Source of the DNA: CAJQQK01 sp965224225
GTDB taxonomy: Bacteria > Pseudomonadota > Alphaproteobacteria > Rhizobiales > Hyphomicrobiaceae
DNA length: 64,000 nucleotides
Assembly (NCBI GenBank): GCA_965224225.1
Contig: CBDCZF010000035.1
Location: forward strand, 496,001-560,000
Reading direction: 5' to 3'
Shown piece by piece: positions 52,869 through 62,247 of this stretch; position 1 is the first letter of the stretch; each line of letters begins with the position of its first letter. The notes beneath the pieces were generated by a model. The model saw only the letters and a list, made by a program, of their open reading frames with translations, was not told where the DNA came from and made no database searches. Position numbers and translations under genes: made by a program.

Positions 52869-53909
52869 TTACATAGCCACGTTGCTCAGGTTCTTGGCTC
52901 TCTCAGCCCATTCGCCCCGCTCTTTGTCCGACAACGGGATCAGCCCCTTGTCGGCCATATAACCCTCCTCGCCCCAGGCATCGTCGCTGCTGAACTCTGT
53001 GACGAACTCCTTGATCCCCTCGACCATGCCGACATGCGCCTTCTTGACGTAGAAGTAGAGCGACCGAGAAACCGGATAATTGCCGGACGCGATCTCTTCG
53101 AACTCGGGCTCAACGCCGCCAATCTTGCTTCCCTGAACCGTGTCTGAGTTCTGCTCGAGAAAGGAAAAGCCGAAGATCCCGAGTGCGTTCGGGTTGGCCC
53201 GCAGTTTTTGCACAATCAGGTTGTCGTTTTCACCCGCCTCAATGAACGCCCCGTCCTCGCGCATGGTGTGGCAAAGCGCCTTGAAGGCATTCTTGTCAGT
53301 CTTCTTAAGAGCCTTGATCCAACTGAACGACGTGCAGCCACCTTCCATGGCCAGTTCGACGAAGGCGTCGCGCGTTCCCGACGTCGGCGGCGGTCCCATC
53401 ACCTCGATCTTTGCATCGGGCAGGGCAGCATTGACGTCCTTCCAGGTCTTGTAGGGATTTGGCTTTGTCTTGCCCTCACCGTCTGGCACGTCCTTGGCGA
53501 GCGCCAGGAAGATGTCCTTCAGGCTCAGGTCGAAATGCTTGGCCTTGCGGGAGTTGGCCAGGACGATGCCATCAAAGCCAATCTTGACTTCGGCGATGTC
53601 TTTGACGCCGTTGTCGGCACACCTTTTGATTTCTGAAGCCTTGATGCGCCGGGATGCGTTGGCGATATCCGGTGTGTTTTGGCCAATGCCGGCGCAAAAC
53701 AGTTTGAGACCGCCACCCGAACCAGTGCTCTCGACGACAGGCGTACGATAGTTCGTCGTCTTACCGAACCGCTCTGCAACAGCGGTGGCAAACGGAAAGA
53801 CGGTCGACGAACCGACAATTCTGATTTGGTCTCTGGCGGCGGCCGGGGAGGCAGAAATAATGAGGGCGCTCACAACCAAGGCAGGAACAGGCATTCTTCT
53901 TTGCAGCAT
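52869..53909 (-). CDS. pstS: Phosphate-binding periplasmic protein PstS
   Basis: High-affinity phosphate receptor of the Pst system. The protein begins MLQRRMPVPALVVSALIISA with a signal peptide ending at SPAAA-RDQ, then RIVGSSTVFPFATAVAERFG, the phosphate-binding loop, and RTPVVESTGSGGGLKLFCAG. The start at 53909 is preferred because GGAG is spaced correctly for it; an ATG two codons upstream is too close. About 346 residues, the usual length. The promoter region carries Pho-box repeats at 53985-54017. Confidence 0.93.
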   Translation of the reverse strand: MLQRRMPVPALVVSALIISASPAAARDQIRIVGSSTVFPFATAVAERFGKTTNYRTPVVESTGSGGGLKLFCAGIGQNTPDIANASRRIKASEIKRCADNGVKDIAEVKIGFDGIVLANSRKAKHFDLSLKDIFLALAKDVPDGEGKTKPNPYKTWKDVNAALPDAKIEVMGPPPTSGTRDAFVELAMEGGCTSFSWIKALKKTDKNAFKALCHTMREDGAFIEAGENDNLIVQKLRANPNALGIFGFSFLEQNSDTVQGSKIGGVEPEFEEIASGNYPVSRSLYFYVKKAHVGMVEGIKEFVTEFSSDDAWGEEGYMADKGLIPLSDKERGEWAERAKNLSNVAM

Positions 53910-53984
53910 GTTCATCTCCTAACTGCGGTCGGCGATACCCGGGATGGCCATCGCCACAGCTTGGCTACAGATGATGTGCAAAGG

Positions 53985-54017
53985 CTATGTGACGGTTGTG
54001 TTACAGTTTCATGACAG
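53985..54017 (-). promoter_or_regulatory. Pho box: three tandem 11-bp repeats
   Basis: On the minus strand the sequence runs CTGTCATGAAA, CTGTAACACAA, CCGTCACATAG: three direct 11-bp repeats, each starting with a CTGTCAT-like half-site. This matches tandem PhoB-binding boxes (consensus CTGTCAT with AT-rich spacer). It lies 76-108 bases before the pstS start, so phosphate starvation control of pstSCAB by PhoB is expected. Confidence 0.85.
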
Positions 54018-54055
54018 TGGACGACGAACGCACAGCATTGTCGCGAGAAACCGGA

Positions 54056-55108
54056 TCATGCGGTGCCGTCAACGATCGGGAGATAGACAGAGACCTTGGT
54101 TCCGACCCCGATTTCGCTGGTAATATTCAGCCGTCCGCGGTGACGGTTGACGATGTGTTTGACAATAGCCAGACCCAGGCCTGTGCCGCCTTTTTCGCGC
54201 GAACGGCCGGTATCGACCCGGTAAAAGCGCTCCGTCAGACGAGGGATATGTTCACGCGGGATACCCGGCCCCTGGTCACGAACTTCAACGAGGAGCGCAG
54301 GTCCGCTTATTCCGGCAACGCTTTCGACCTTCTGCATCGCCACGACGATTGTGGTACCTGGCGCGGCGTAGTTGACGGCATTTTCGATCAGGTTCTGAAA
54401 AACCTGAGTAAGTTGATCGTCATCCCCTGGCACAGTCGGCAAATCGCCGGAACTCTTCATTTCGATGTTCTTGTCGTTCGTTCTGTTCACGTCAAAGGTG
54501 GAGATCACGCGTTCTACCATAGCCGATACATCTGTTCGGCTGGTTGGCCGAACACGCTCATTGCTTTCGACCTTGGACAGCGACAACAGATCGTCAATCA
54601 GGCGCTGCATGCGCTGAGCTTGCTCCTCCATGACACCGAGAAACCGGGCTCGGGCCGCCGGGTCATTGCGCGCTGCCCCTTCAAGCGTTTCAATGAACCC
54701 CCGGAGTGATGTTAACGGTGAGCGCAATTCATGACTTACGTTGGCAACGAAGTCGCTGCGCATGCGCTCGGCCTCCTGCACGTGCGACACATTTTGGATG
54801 CATACTACCGCTCGGTAACTTCCTGCCTGCGACGCCGGTAATCCGGTGACGGTCAATCGGTAGGTTGTCGGCGCGGGGCGCCCAATCGTTGTGAGGCAAG
54901 TCGAGTTATCCCGACCGTTCAGTACTTCGTCGATGCAAGCAAGGCCGTCCGGATGGCGCAGGACTCGAGCTATGTTTTGGCCGACCCTGCTCTCGCCGAA
55001 CAACTCGCAGGCGGCCCGATTTGCGAGCAGAATTTGCCGGTCGACATTAATGAGAAGCACGGCCTCTGAAACAGCATCCAGAATAGCGCTGAGGTCAGCA
55101 TTCGTCAC
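54056..55108 (-). CDS. phoR: Phosphate regulon sensor histidine kinase PhoR
   Basis: Histidine kinase of 350 residues. After a short N-terminal helix it has a PAS domain (residues about 5-110: ILDAVSEAVLLINVDRQILL, AACELFGESRVGQNI), then the phosphoacceptor His in FVANVSHELRSPLTSLRGF, and a HATPase domain with NLIENAVNYAAPG, VRDQGPGIPREHI and GGTGLGLAIVKHIV. No clear membrane segment is seen at its N-terminus, so this PhoR may be soluble or linked to the Pst complex through PhoU. A GTG start at 55108 fits GGAG nine bases upstream; a TTG further upstream is the alternative. PhoB is encoded at the other end of the cluster. Confidence 0.92.
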   Translation of the reverse strand: MTNADLSAILDAVSEAVLLINVDRQILLANRAACELFGESRVGQNIARVLRHPDGLACIDEVLNGRDNSTCLTTIGRPAPTTYRLTVTGLPASQAGSYRAVVCIQNVSHVQEAERMRSDFVANVSHELRSPLTSLRGFIETLEGAARNDPAARARFLGVMEEQAQRMQRLIDDLLSLSKVESNERVRPTSRTDVSAMVERVISTFDVNRTNDKNIEMKSSGDLPTVPGDDDQLTQVFQNLIENAVNYAAPGTTIVVAMQKVESVAGISGPALLVEVRDQGPGIPREHIPRLTERFYRVDTGRSREKGGTGLGLAIVKHIVNRHRGRLNITSEIGVGTKVSVYLPIVDGTA

Positions 55109-55199
55109 TTGCGTAGGCTCCTGCAAATTTGCAGAAGACCACTACCATCACGAAGCGATCGAGCCAACGCAGCGCCCTGGCGGACCGTTGGCCTATATT

Positions 55200-55610
55200 G
55201 ATGCGAATGGCGAATTTATCGCCGACCCGCCGCAGCATCGAGAGCAAAGCTCGCAGTAGGGGATTTGAACATGCGAGCCGACCGGAGCTGAACGAGCCGC
55301 GGCCGCGCAATGAGCGCGACAGGCCTGGCGAGATCATCCACATCGACATCAAGAAACTCGGGCGCTTTTCGCGGCCTGGCTATCGCATCACAGGTGATCG
55401 TCATGGCCAATCAAACACACGCGGCGTCGGCTGGGAATATGTGCACGTCGGCATCGATGATCGTTCGCGCGTGGCCTATTCCGACATCTTCGCGAACGAG
55501 AAAAAGGAAAGCGCAGTCGTCCATCTCGAAGCGGCGGTCGCCTTCTACAAACGCCTTGGCGTCAAAGCCGATCGGGTCATGACCGACAATGGTTCGTGCT
55601 ATCGGCTCAA
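55200..55610 (+). pseudogene. IS481-family transposase fragment
   Basis: A 5-prime and 3-prime truncated copy of a retroviral-integrase-type transposase. GEIIHIDIKKLGRFSR holds the first catalytic Asp, ITGDRHGQSNTRGVGWEYVH and RVMTDNGSCYRLK the second, but the third acidic residue and the C-terminal RPHGGI-type region are missing. The frame is broken after SCYRLK into unrelated sequence. It lies between phoR and the lipid gene block and marks an old insertion. Confidence 0.8.
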
Positions 55611-55954
55611 AGTGTACGCTGGCGATCTTCGTGGGCATTCTGCTTCCTGCAACTATTGAGGATGTCGTGCCAGAGGGCGGCGAAACGGCACGCTCAGCGC
55701 AGGAAGTGCAGGAGAATGAGACCTGCAAGGAGCACAACTGCAACTTTCAGAAGGAGGTAGTACCTCCTGTGAGCCGAAAAAGGTGGATCCTCGGGGCGAT
55801 CAGGCATTGGTTCTCCTCATCTCGCGCAGCTGGGTAGGGCATTTCTCCATGTCAAGTTCCACAGTCCGTTTCCAAGCAGGATTCGATGCAAGGCACGAGG
55901 CGACAAAACGACGAGATAAACTTCTTTGTGTCGTGTCGTCAGACTGAACTTACA
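55611..55954. other. Intergenic region after IS481 fragment
   Basis: About 340 bases with no recognisable gene. A small open frame ending near 55837 on the plus strand runs out of the IS fragment but has no recognisable residues. AT-rich and possibly residual insertion-sequence DNA. Confidence 0.4.
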
Positions 55955-58819
55955 CTACAACTGCCCCCATTGCGCGAGATCGACATCCTCCCCGCCCAGA
56001 TCGGTTTCGCCGCAATGCTCAAGTATCCAGGCCCGTGCAGCATCACGCAACGCGATCGCGGCTTCGAAGTCTCGGCCTCCGGGCTGGATCGGTTCACCGA
56101 TTTCGACGACAACATTGCCATGGCGGGGGAACCACTGCTCCCCGCGTAGCACGGTTTGCGTACCTCGTATGGCAACCGGAAGCACGCCAACATCCGCTTC
56201 CACCGCTGCGGCAAACGCGCCCAATCTGAAACTCAGAAGCCCCGGCCGGCGCAGCAGCGTGCCTTCCGGAAAGACGGCGAGGCGTTGCCCGGCTTTGGCC
56301 GCAGCCACGATGGCTTCGGCTCCCTTGATACCTTCCGGCGCCTGCACGCGATAGACGAACATCGTCCCGAGACGCCGCAGAAAAGTGCCTTCAAAGAAGC
56401 GGTCGGCAAATTCCTGCTTGGCAATGAAGGTAAGTTCACCGGGTATCGCGGCAGAGAGCACTGCACCATCCAGGTAGCTGACATGGTTGGCAACGACGAC
56501 CACGCGGTCGGTGGGGGCGGGCGGATTGCCAATGACGTTGAGACCGATGCCTGTCAATCGGAACCAGAGACGCGTTGCCTTGCCGACGATGGCATGGCGC
56601 CACTCGCGCCGCGGGATGAGGATTACCGCCGGCCAGACGAAACATGCAATGACGGAGAGCACAGCCCACCAGTAGGCAGCGTACAGCAGCGCAGACGCGG
56701 ATTGCCCGAAGGATCGGGCCCTGCTGGCTAAGCCAGCTAGTTCCAGTCGTGCGATCTGCCACCAAAGGCTCTGCGGTTCCTGGAACAGAGCATCTGATTC
56801 GAACAACGCTTTGGCGGCTGAACGGCGGATCTTCCCGCTCGACGTTTTTGGAACCGTATGTGGCGGCGCCAGGATGACGGCGTCCGGCGGCAAATCGAGA
56901 ATATCGAGGCTGGCGTCGCGGATCCGCTTCTCGAGGGCTGCCAACTCCTTTTGTTCCTGTAAGCGGGTCTCGGCTAGCACAATGAGCCGTTCGCTGCCCG
57001 ATTTCGGATCGGCGCTGCCGAACACGGCAACGCAGCCCTTTCTGACACCATCCAGCGAACCGACGAACTCTTCGACCTCATGCGGGTAGATGTTGCGGCC
57101 TGCCCGGATGATCATGTCTTTCACGCGGCCCGTGAGAAAGACGTCGCCGGACGCGATATATGCGAGATCGCCGCTCTCGAGCCAGTCGCCGCTGAACAGG
57201 TCACGCGTCTTATCTTCGTTCCTGAAGTAGCCCGCGGTCGTCGACGGACCCTTGAATTGCAGTCGCCCCTGCTGTCTTTCCGGGAGTTCCAATCCCATGT
57301 TGTCGACGATGCGCACCTGGTGATTGATGAGCGGCCTGCCGCAGGCAACGAACTCGATGGCCGTGGCGTCACCGGATTGGGCAGGTTTGGCGATACCCGA
57401 ATTCGCAAGTGCCGATCGGTCCACCCGGTCGATGACCGGCTTGCGTCCAAGTGGCGGAAAGACAAGCCCAACGGATGACTCCGCCAGCCCATAAACCGGC
57501 TCCAACGCCTCCGGGCGGAAGCCGACGTCGGCAAAGGTTTCGATAAACCGACGAATAGTGCTCGGACTGACTGGCTCGGCGCCATTGACGACGGCGCGCA
57601 GGCTGGAAAGATCGAGCCCCTCGCAGGACTCTGCACTCAGGCTCTTCATGCACAATTCAAAGGCGAAGTTGGGCGCGGCTGACAATGTCCCACGCTGCTG
57701 GGAAATGGCGCGCAGCCAACGAAACGGATCTGCCAGGAAGGTGAGTGGCGACATCACGACGGCACGGGCGCCGAAATAGAGACTGCCGAGCCAGGCACCG
57801 ATCAGACCCATGTCATGATAGAGCGGCAACCAGCTGACAAACACGTCCTTGGACGTTGCATCGAGCGCCGTGCCCATCGCCCGGATGTTGGCTAGCAGGT
57901 TGGCATGCGTCAGTACGACCCCCTTCGGGTCGCCTGTACTGCCCGACGTGTATTGGATCAGTGCAATCGCGTTTTCGGCGGTAGGATGCGGCCGTCCAAG
58001 ACGTTTCCTATCGCGGCAGAGTTCACTGGTCGTTGTGACATGTCGAATGGAGGTTACCAGTCCTTTGAGCAGACTGCCGACGTTGCGGATTTCTGCTTCG
58101 GTGACCAGGACGTCGACTTCAGCATTGTTCAAGATGCCTGCCTGCCGGCGAATATGGTCTTCAACCTGTGCCCGCCGGAATGGCGGGTATATGGGCACGG
58201 GAATGCCGCCAGCGTAAAGGATACCGAAGAACGTGCGGAAAAAATCCAACCCGGTCGGGAGCATGATAGCTACTCTCGCACCGGCGGCTAATCCTAGCTG
58301 TTGCAGGCCATGAGCCACACTCAGTGCTTCACCGTGCAATTCGCCGTAATCAAACCCCTCCGAAATTCGATCACCTTGCCAAATGCCAATATGCGGGCGC
58401 TCGGGATGGGCCTCCGCATGGTACTGCAGAACCTGTACCAGGGTTGTTGCGGTCGCCGGCGCCATCACCGTGGCCAGCGCCTCCGGCGGCTTGACCTCAG
58501 CCTGACCAAGTGCCAGCGAGGCCGGCTCCCCCGCCAATATTGCATTGATCAAATCCGAAGGTGTTCTTGCATCAGCTATCAGGCGATCAGGGAGGCGCAC
58601 CTTGAAGGCTCTGTCCAATCGTAATATCAGCTCGGCCCGGCCGAGACTGTCAAAGCCGAGGTCACGATCCAGATCGCTATTTGTGCTGGCGATGTTTCTC
58701 GCGCTCCGGCCGGGATGCAATTCCTCTGCAAGTTCGATGATGATGGACAACGTTCGATCAGCGATTGTCGCCTGATCAAGTGTCGGCGACACCGGCTTTC
58801 GAGCAGCAGCCTCAGCCAT
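55955..58819 (-). CDS. Fused acyl carrier - fatty acyl-AMP ligase - PlsC-type acyltransferase
   Basis: A 954-residue three-domain protein. Residues 15-95 form an acyl-carrier domain with Ser58 in DRDLGFDSLGRAE. Residues about 125-670 form a FAAL-type adenylation domain with YTSGSTGDPKG, SWLPLYHDMGLIG, YGLAESSVG and GRVKDMIIRAGRN. Residues 770-930 form a PlsC domain with the catalytic His779-x4-Asp784 (NHVSYLDGA) and FPEGT at 850-854. A hydrophobic segment at about 711-735 may anchor it. The start at 58819 follows GGAGG and overlaps the preceding gene by eight bases. It could activate a fatty acid, load it on its own carrier and acylate a lysolipid, resembling E. coli Aas with different domain order. 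The lipid made is unknown. Confidence 0.92.
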   Translation of the reverse strand: MAEAAARKPVSPTLDQATIADRTLSIIIELAEELHPGRSARNIASTNSDLDRDLGFDSLGRAELILRLDRAFKVRLPDRLIADARTPSDLINAILAGEPASLALGQAEVKPPEALATVMAPATATTLVQVLQYHAEAHPERPHIGIWQGDRISEGFDYGELHGEALSVAHGLQQLGLAAGARVAIMLPTGLDFFRTFFGILYAGGIPVPIYPPFRRAQVEDHIRRQAGILNNAEVDVLVTEAEIRNVGSLLKGLVTSIRHVTTTSELCRDRKRLGRPHPTAENAIALIQYTSGSTGDPKGVVLTHANLLANIRAMGTALDATSKDVFVSWLPLYHDMGLIGAWLGSLYFGARAVVMSPLTFLADPFRWLRAISQQRGTLSAAPNFAFELCMKSLSAESCEGLDLSSLRAVVNGAEPVSPSTIRRFIETFADVGFRPEALEPVYGLAESSVGLVFPPLGRKPVIDRVDRSALANSGIAKPAQSGDATAIEFVACGRPLINHQVRIVDNMGLELPERQQGRLQFKGPSTTAGYFRNEDKTRDLFSGDWLESGDLAYIASGDVFLTGRVKDMIIRAGRNIYPHEVEEFVGSLDGVRKGCVAVFGSADPKSGSERLIVLAETRLQEQKELAALEKRIRDASLDILDLPPDAVILAPPHTVPKTSSGKIRRSAAKALFESDALFQEPQSLWWQIARLELAGLASRARSFGQSASALLYAAYWWAVLSVIACFVWPAVILIPRREWRHAIVGKATRLWFRLTGIGLNVIGNPPAPTDRVVVVANHVSYLDGAVLSAAIPGELTFIAKQEFADRFFEGTFLRRLGTMFVYRVQAPEGIKGAEAIVAAAKAGQRLAVFPEGTLLRRPGLLSFRLGAFAAAVEADVGVLPVAIRGTQTVLRGEQWFPRHGNVVVEIGEPIQPGGRDFEAAIALRDAARAWILEHCGETDLGGEDVDLAQWGQL

Positions 58820-60674
58820 GCAGCACCTCCGGCAAACACGACTTCGAACGCTTGGCGTAAGCAGCAGCAATCTCGACGCTGTTGCACTTTTCAATTGCCC
58901 GTCGTTTGATTTTCAGCGTCGGAGTGAGACGACCATTCCGGACGGTCCAGGGTTCGGCTGCCACAATGACGTCACGGATTTGGGCGGAGCGGGATAGATG
59001 CGCAGTTCTTTTCGCAATGCGTTCGAGTAATTTGGAAATCGCCGGTGCCGCATTCGGCTGGCTCGGATCCAAACCAGTCCGTGCGGCGAGATCGAGCCAA
59101 GCCTCGCGGCCAATCACAACGATAGCAACGAGACAGGGTCTACCGTCGCCAACAACACAAACCTGATCGAAAAGCGGATCCTGGGCGACAACCGCCTCGA
59201 CGTTGCCCGCGGCTACGTTTTCGCCGGTTGAAAGGGTGATCAACTCCTTCAGGCGTCCGGTGATGAAGACCCTGCCATCCTTGATCATGGCAGTATCGCC
59301 GGTCTTCAACCAACCCAATCGATCGACAGCCTCACTTGTCGCCTGCACATTGTTCCAGTAACCGAGCATCCGCGACGGAGTTTGCACGAACAGCTCATCT
59401 TTCGGACCAATCTTCAGTTTAACGCCACGCAATGCCCGGCCTACGGAACCTGGGAAACTGTCCTCAAACGTTGTTGCCGTGACCACCGGAGCGGCTTCGG
59501 TCAGGCCATAGCCTTCGACCAATGGGAGCCCAATGCCACACAGCAATCGCGCGACGCCGCCGTCGAGTGGTGCACCGCCGCTGACGGCAATCCGCAACCG
59601 GCCACCGAATGCCTTCTTGATCCGAGCGGCGACAAGCCAATCCAGAACCGGCCACAGCCAACGTCGGAGAATGTTTGGCGCTGGCGCTGGCGCTCGCCCG
59701 CGGCTCGACTGGAAGCGCTGCCAGCCGATTGCCTCCGTCAAGTTGAGAAGCCAAAGCTTCACCAAGTTGGAACGGGCCTGGGATCTTATCCTCGCAACGA
59801 CCCTCTCATAGAGCCGCGGTACGCCGAGAAATACGGTCGGGCGCACCGACGCAAAATCCTCGCCCAACGTATCAGGCGATCTGGCATAGCAAACTCGAGC
59901 CCCAACCATCATTGGTAGATAGTAGCCAAGTGTACGCTCAAAGGCGTGAGCGAGTGGCAGAAGCGAAAGAAAGACGTCGCTTGGCAGCGGTGAAATGAAG
60001 TGCGTTACCGCTTCCGCATTCCACAAGATCGCTTTGTGTGAAAGCATCACTCCCTTTGGTTCGCCAGTCGTACCGGACGTATAAATCAGTGTCGCGAGTT
60101 CGTTGGCCTCGCAGCTGCAACTGATCGGGGCGATTGCGGGACCGGTCGTATCCGGCCCAATGGAGATAACTCTTGGCCCGCTGTTCGCTCTTTCCAGAAC
60201 CTCATCGGGAACGTCTTCGTTGATCAATACCGCCTCCAGACCCGAGCCGGGATCGATTTCGGCGGCCAGCGATTGCCAGTGCTCCAAGCGGTCAACTACG
60301 AGAAGACGGCATTGGGCATCTTTGAGAATACTCGCGGTGCTTGCTCCGCTGTCATGAAGGTAGAGAGGCACGGTTACAAGACCGCTTGCCAAAGACGCAA
60401 TGTCGAAGGCCACCCAGTCGACGCCATTGCGCAAGAACAGCCCGATACGATCGCGCGGCTTCAAACCCTCTCTCGCGAGCAATGCCCTAGAATGGTCAAC
60501 CCGTCGGGCCATCTCTGCCCACGTGAATTCACGCCAGAGTTTCCGTTCCTCATCGAACTCGCAATAGGCAACCGCTTCTGGACTTTTCGCCGCCCGCCGG
60601 GCGAACAAGCCCGGTATCGTGCCGGCTTCGGAGTGCGTGATTAAACCCGCTGTCTTTTCAGGATTGCAGTCCAT
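58812..60674 (-). CDS. Long-chain acyl-CoA synthetase (AMP-binding)
   Basis: Adenylate-forming ligase of 620 residues. LIYTSGTTGEPKGVMLSHKA, the VFLSLLPLAHAFERTLGYYL block, LVEGYGLTEAAPVV, and GRLKELITLSTGENVA are present; the catalytic Lys is in TPTLKIKRR near the C-terminus. It fits the FadD15/long-chain family rather than FAAL types, so it probably makes acyl-CoA. The start at 60674 has no strong ribosome site but is where homology begins. It precedes and overlaps the ACP-FAAL-PlsC gene, implying joint control of acyl activation. A FixK-like box is 35 bases upstream. Confidence 0.88.
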   Translation of the reverse strand: MDCNPEKTAGLITHSEAGTIPGLFARRAAKSPEAVAYCEFDEERKLWREFTWAEMARRVDHSRALLAREGLKPRDRIGLFLRNGVDWVAFDIASLASGLVTVPLYLHDSGASTASILKDAQCRLLVVDRLEHWQSLAAEIDPGSGLEAVLINEDVPDEVLERANSGPRVISIGPDTTGPAIAPISCSCEANELATLIYTSGTTGEPKGVMLSHKAILWNAEAVTHFISPLPSDVFLSLLPLAHAFERTLGYYLPMMVGARVCYARSPDTLGEDFASVRPTVFLGVPRLYERVVARIRSQARSNLVKLWLLNLTEAIGWQRFQSSRGRAPAPAPNILRRWLWPVLDWLVAARIKKAFGGRLRIAVSGGAPLDGGVARLLCGIGLPLVEGYGLTEAAPVVTATTFEDSFPGSVGRALRGVKLKIGPKDELFVQTPSRMLGYWNNVQATSEAVDRLGWLKTGDTAMIKDGRVFITGRLKELITLSTGENVAAGNVEAVVAQDPLFDQVCVVGDGRPCLVAIVVIGREAWLDLAARTGLDPSQPNAAPAISKLLERIAKRTAHLSRSAQIRDVIVAAEPWTVRNGRLTPTLKIKRRAIEKCNSVEIAAAYAKRSKSCLPEVLHG

Positions 60675-60708
60675 TGGATCAGCCAAGCACCCAAGTCGCG
60701 GTGCTTCA

Positions 60709-60722
60709 TTGACACCAATCAA
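60709..60722. promoter_or_regulatory. FixK/FNR-like operator candidate
   Basis: TTGACACCAATCAA matches the FixK consensus TTG(A/C)-N6-(T/G)CAA with one mismatch to the stricter FNR dyad. It lies 35 bases before the acyl-CoA synthetase ATG at 60674, within the end of the upstream region, so control by the local Fnr is possible. Confidence 0.55.
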
Positions 60723-60768
60723 CTCCGCCCGGGCCCGAACGACGCTCCGACCGGCCTTTGCCAGAGTT

Positions 60769-62247
60769 TCATGTCGGTTCCGAGCCACATACGACAAGTT
60801 CCCGCGCCGCTTTAACTTCATCAAGTCGGCCAACCGGTGTCGAACTCGGCGCATCGAGCAGCAGTCGAGGGTCTTGACGAGCCTCTTGGGCGATATGTTT
60901 CAACGCGGCGACGAAGTCATCAAGTGTCGCTTTGTCCTCGGTCTCGGTCGGCTCGATCATCAGCGCTTCGCGGACAGTTAGAGGAAAATAATTTGTTGGT
61001 GGATGAAAACCGAAATCCATCAAACGCTTACTCACATCAAACGCGCGGACGTCACTGCCTTCCGGACAACCCTCACAAACGAATTCGTGCATGCAGATGC
61101 GGTCGAACGGGATGGGGTAGTCGGCGCCAAGATGCCGGCGGAGATAGTTGGCGTTGAGAACGGCGTGTAAAGCATTGTTGCGAAGCCCGCTTGCGCCAAG
61201 TCCCCGAATGTACGTGTAGGCACGCACGAACATCGCGAAGTTGCCAAGGAATGCAGTGGTCCTGCCGACCGAGTGTTCCGGTATCTTGAGGTCATAGACA
61301 TTGCCGCTGCTCTCTAATCCGGCCCGCCTCTCAACGGTCGGACCGGGCAGGAAGGGAGCCAGTGTCTCGCTCGCACCGATCGGCCCCGACCCGGGGCCGC
61401 CGCCACCATGCGGCGTCGCGAAGGTTTTGTGCAGGTTGTAGTGCATGAGGTCGAGCCCGAGTTCACCGGGCCGAACGATCCCAGTAAGCGCGTTCATGTT
61501 GGCCCCGTCGCCATAGACGAGGCCACCGCAACCGTGCACGAGATCCGCTAGTTCACGAATCCGGCGTTCAAACAATCCGAGGGTGTTGGGGTTCGTGAGC
61601 ATGATGCCGGCAAGCCTGTCATTACAGGCGGTGCGCACGGCATCGAGGTCGACATTGCCGTCGCGATCGGAGGGCACCTCAACGGCGATATAGCCCGCCA
61701 TGGTCACGGATGCCGGATTGGTCCCGTGCGACGTATCGGGAATTAGGACGACATCCCGTTGGCCTTCTCCGCGCGCCGTATGGTAGGCGCGCATCATCAG
61801 CAGACCTGTCAGCTCTCCCTGTGCGCCGGCCGCCGGCTGTAGCGACACCGCGGCAAAGCCACCGATCTCCATCAAGAAATCCTGCAATTCATACATCAGT
61901 TGTAATGCGCCCTGCACGGTCTCGGTGTCTTGAAGCGGATGCAGATGTGTGAAACCGGCCAGCCGGGCAATCTGCTCATTGACCTTGGGATTGTGCTTCA
62001 TCGTGCACGAACCCAGCGGATAGAAGCCGGAATCGACACCATAGTTGCGCTGGGAGAGGCGCAGGAAGTGGCGCACCACCTGTTGCTCGGACACCTCCGG
62101 AAGCCTGACCGATGGACGCAAGAGATCCGCCGGCAATATAGACTCTTGGACGTCGCAGTCGGGCAGGGTAGTGCCGGTGCGGCCGGGAACGCTCTTTTCG
62201 AACAGCGTCGGTTCGGCGCCGGTATTCGGTTGGTTCACCTGTTTCAT
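60769..62247 (-). CDS. gcvPB: Glycine decarboxylase P-protein, subunit 2
   Basis: PLP-containing half of the split glycine decarboxylase of the glycine cleavage system, 492 residues. The PLP Lys lies in MHYNLHKTFATPHGGGGPG, and the block NYGVDSGFYPLGSCTMKHNP is highly conserved. The start overlaps the gcvPA stop by four bases (ATGA). The two-subunit type is common in Firmicutes, archaea and some alphaproteobacteria; others use one long chain. The gcvT and gcvH genes are not found in this window. Confidence 0.95.
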   Translation of the reverse strand: MKQVNQPNTGAEPTLFEKSVPGRTGTTLPDCDVQESILPADLLRPSVRLPEVSEQQVVRHFLRLSQRNYGVDSGFYPLGSCTMKHNPKVNEQIARLAGFTHLHPLQDTETVQGALQLMYELQDFLMEIGGFAAVSLQPAAGAQGELTGLLMMRAYHTARGEGQRDVVLIPDTSHGTNPASVTMAGYIAVEVPSDRDGNVDLDAVRTACNDRLAGIMLTNPNTLGLFERRIRELADLVHGCGGLVYGDGANMNALTGIVRPGELGLDLMHYNLHKTFATPHGGGGPGSGPIGASETLAPFLPGPTVERRAGLESSGNVYDLKIPEHSVGRTTAFLGNFAMFVRAYTYIRGLGASGLRNNALHAVLNANYLRRHLGADYPIPFDRICMHEFVCEGCPEGSDVRAFDVSKRLMDFGFHPPTNYFPLTVREALMIEPTETEDKATLDDFVAALKHIAQEARQDPRLLLDAPSSTPVGRLDEVKAARELVVCGSEPT

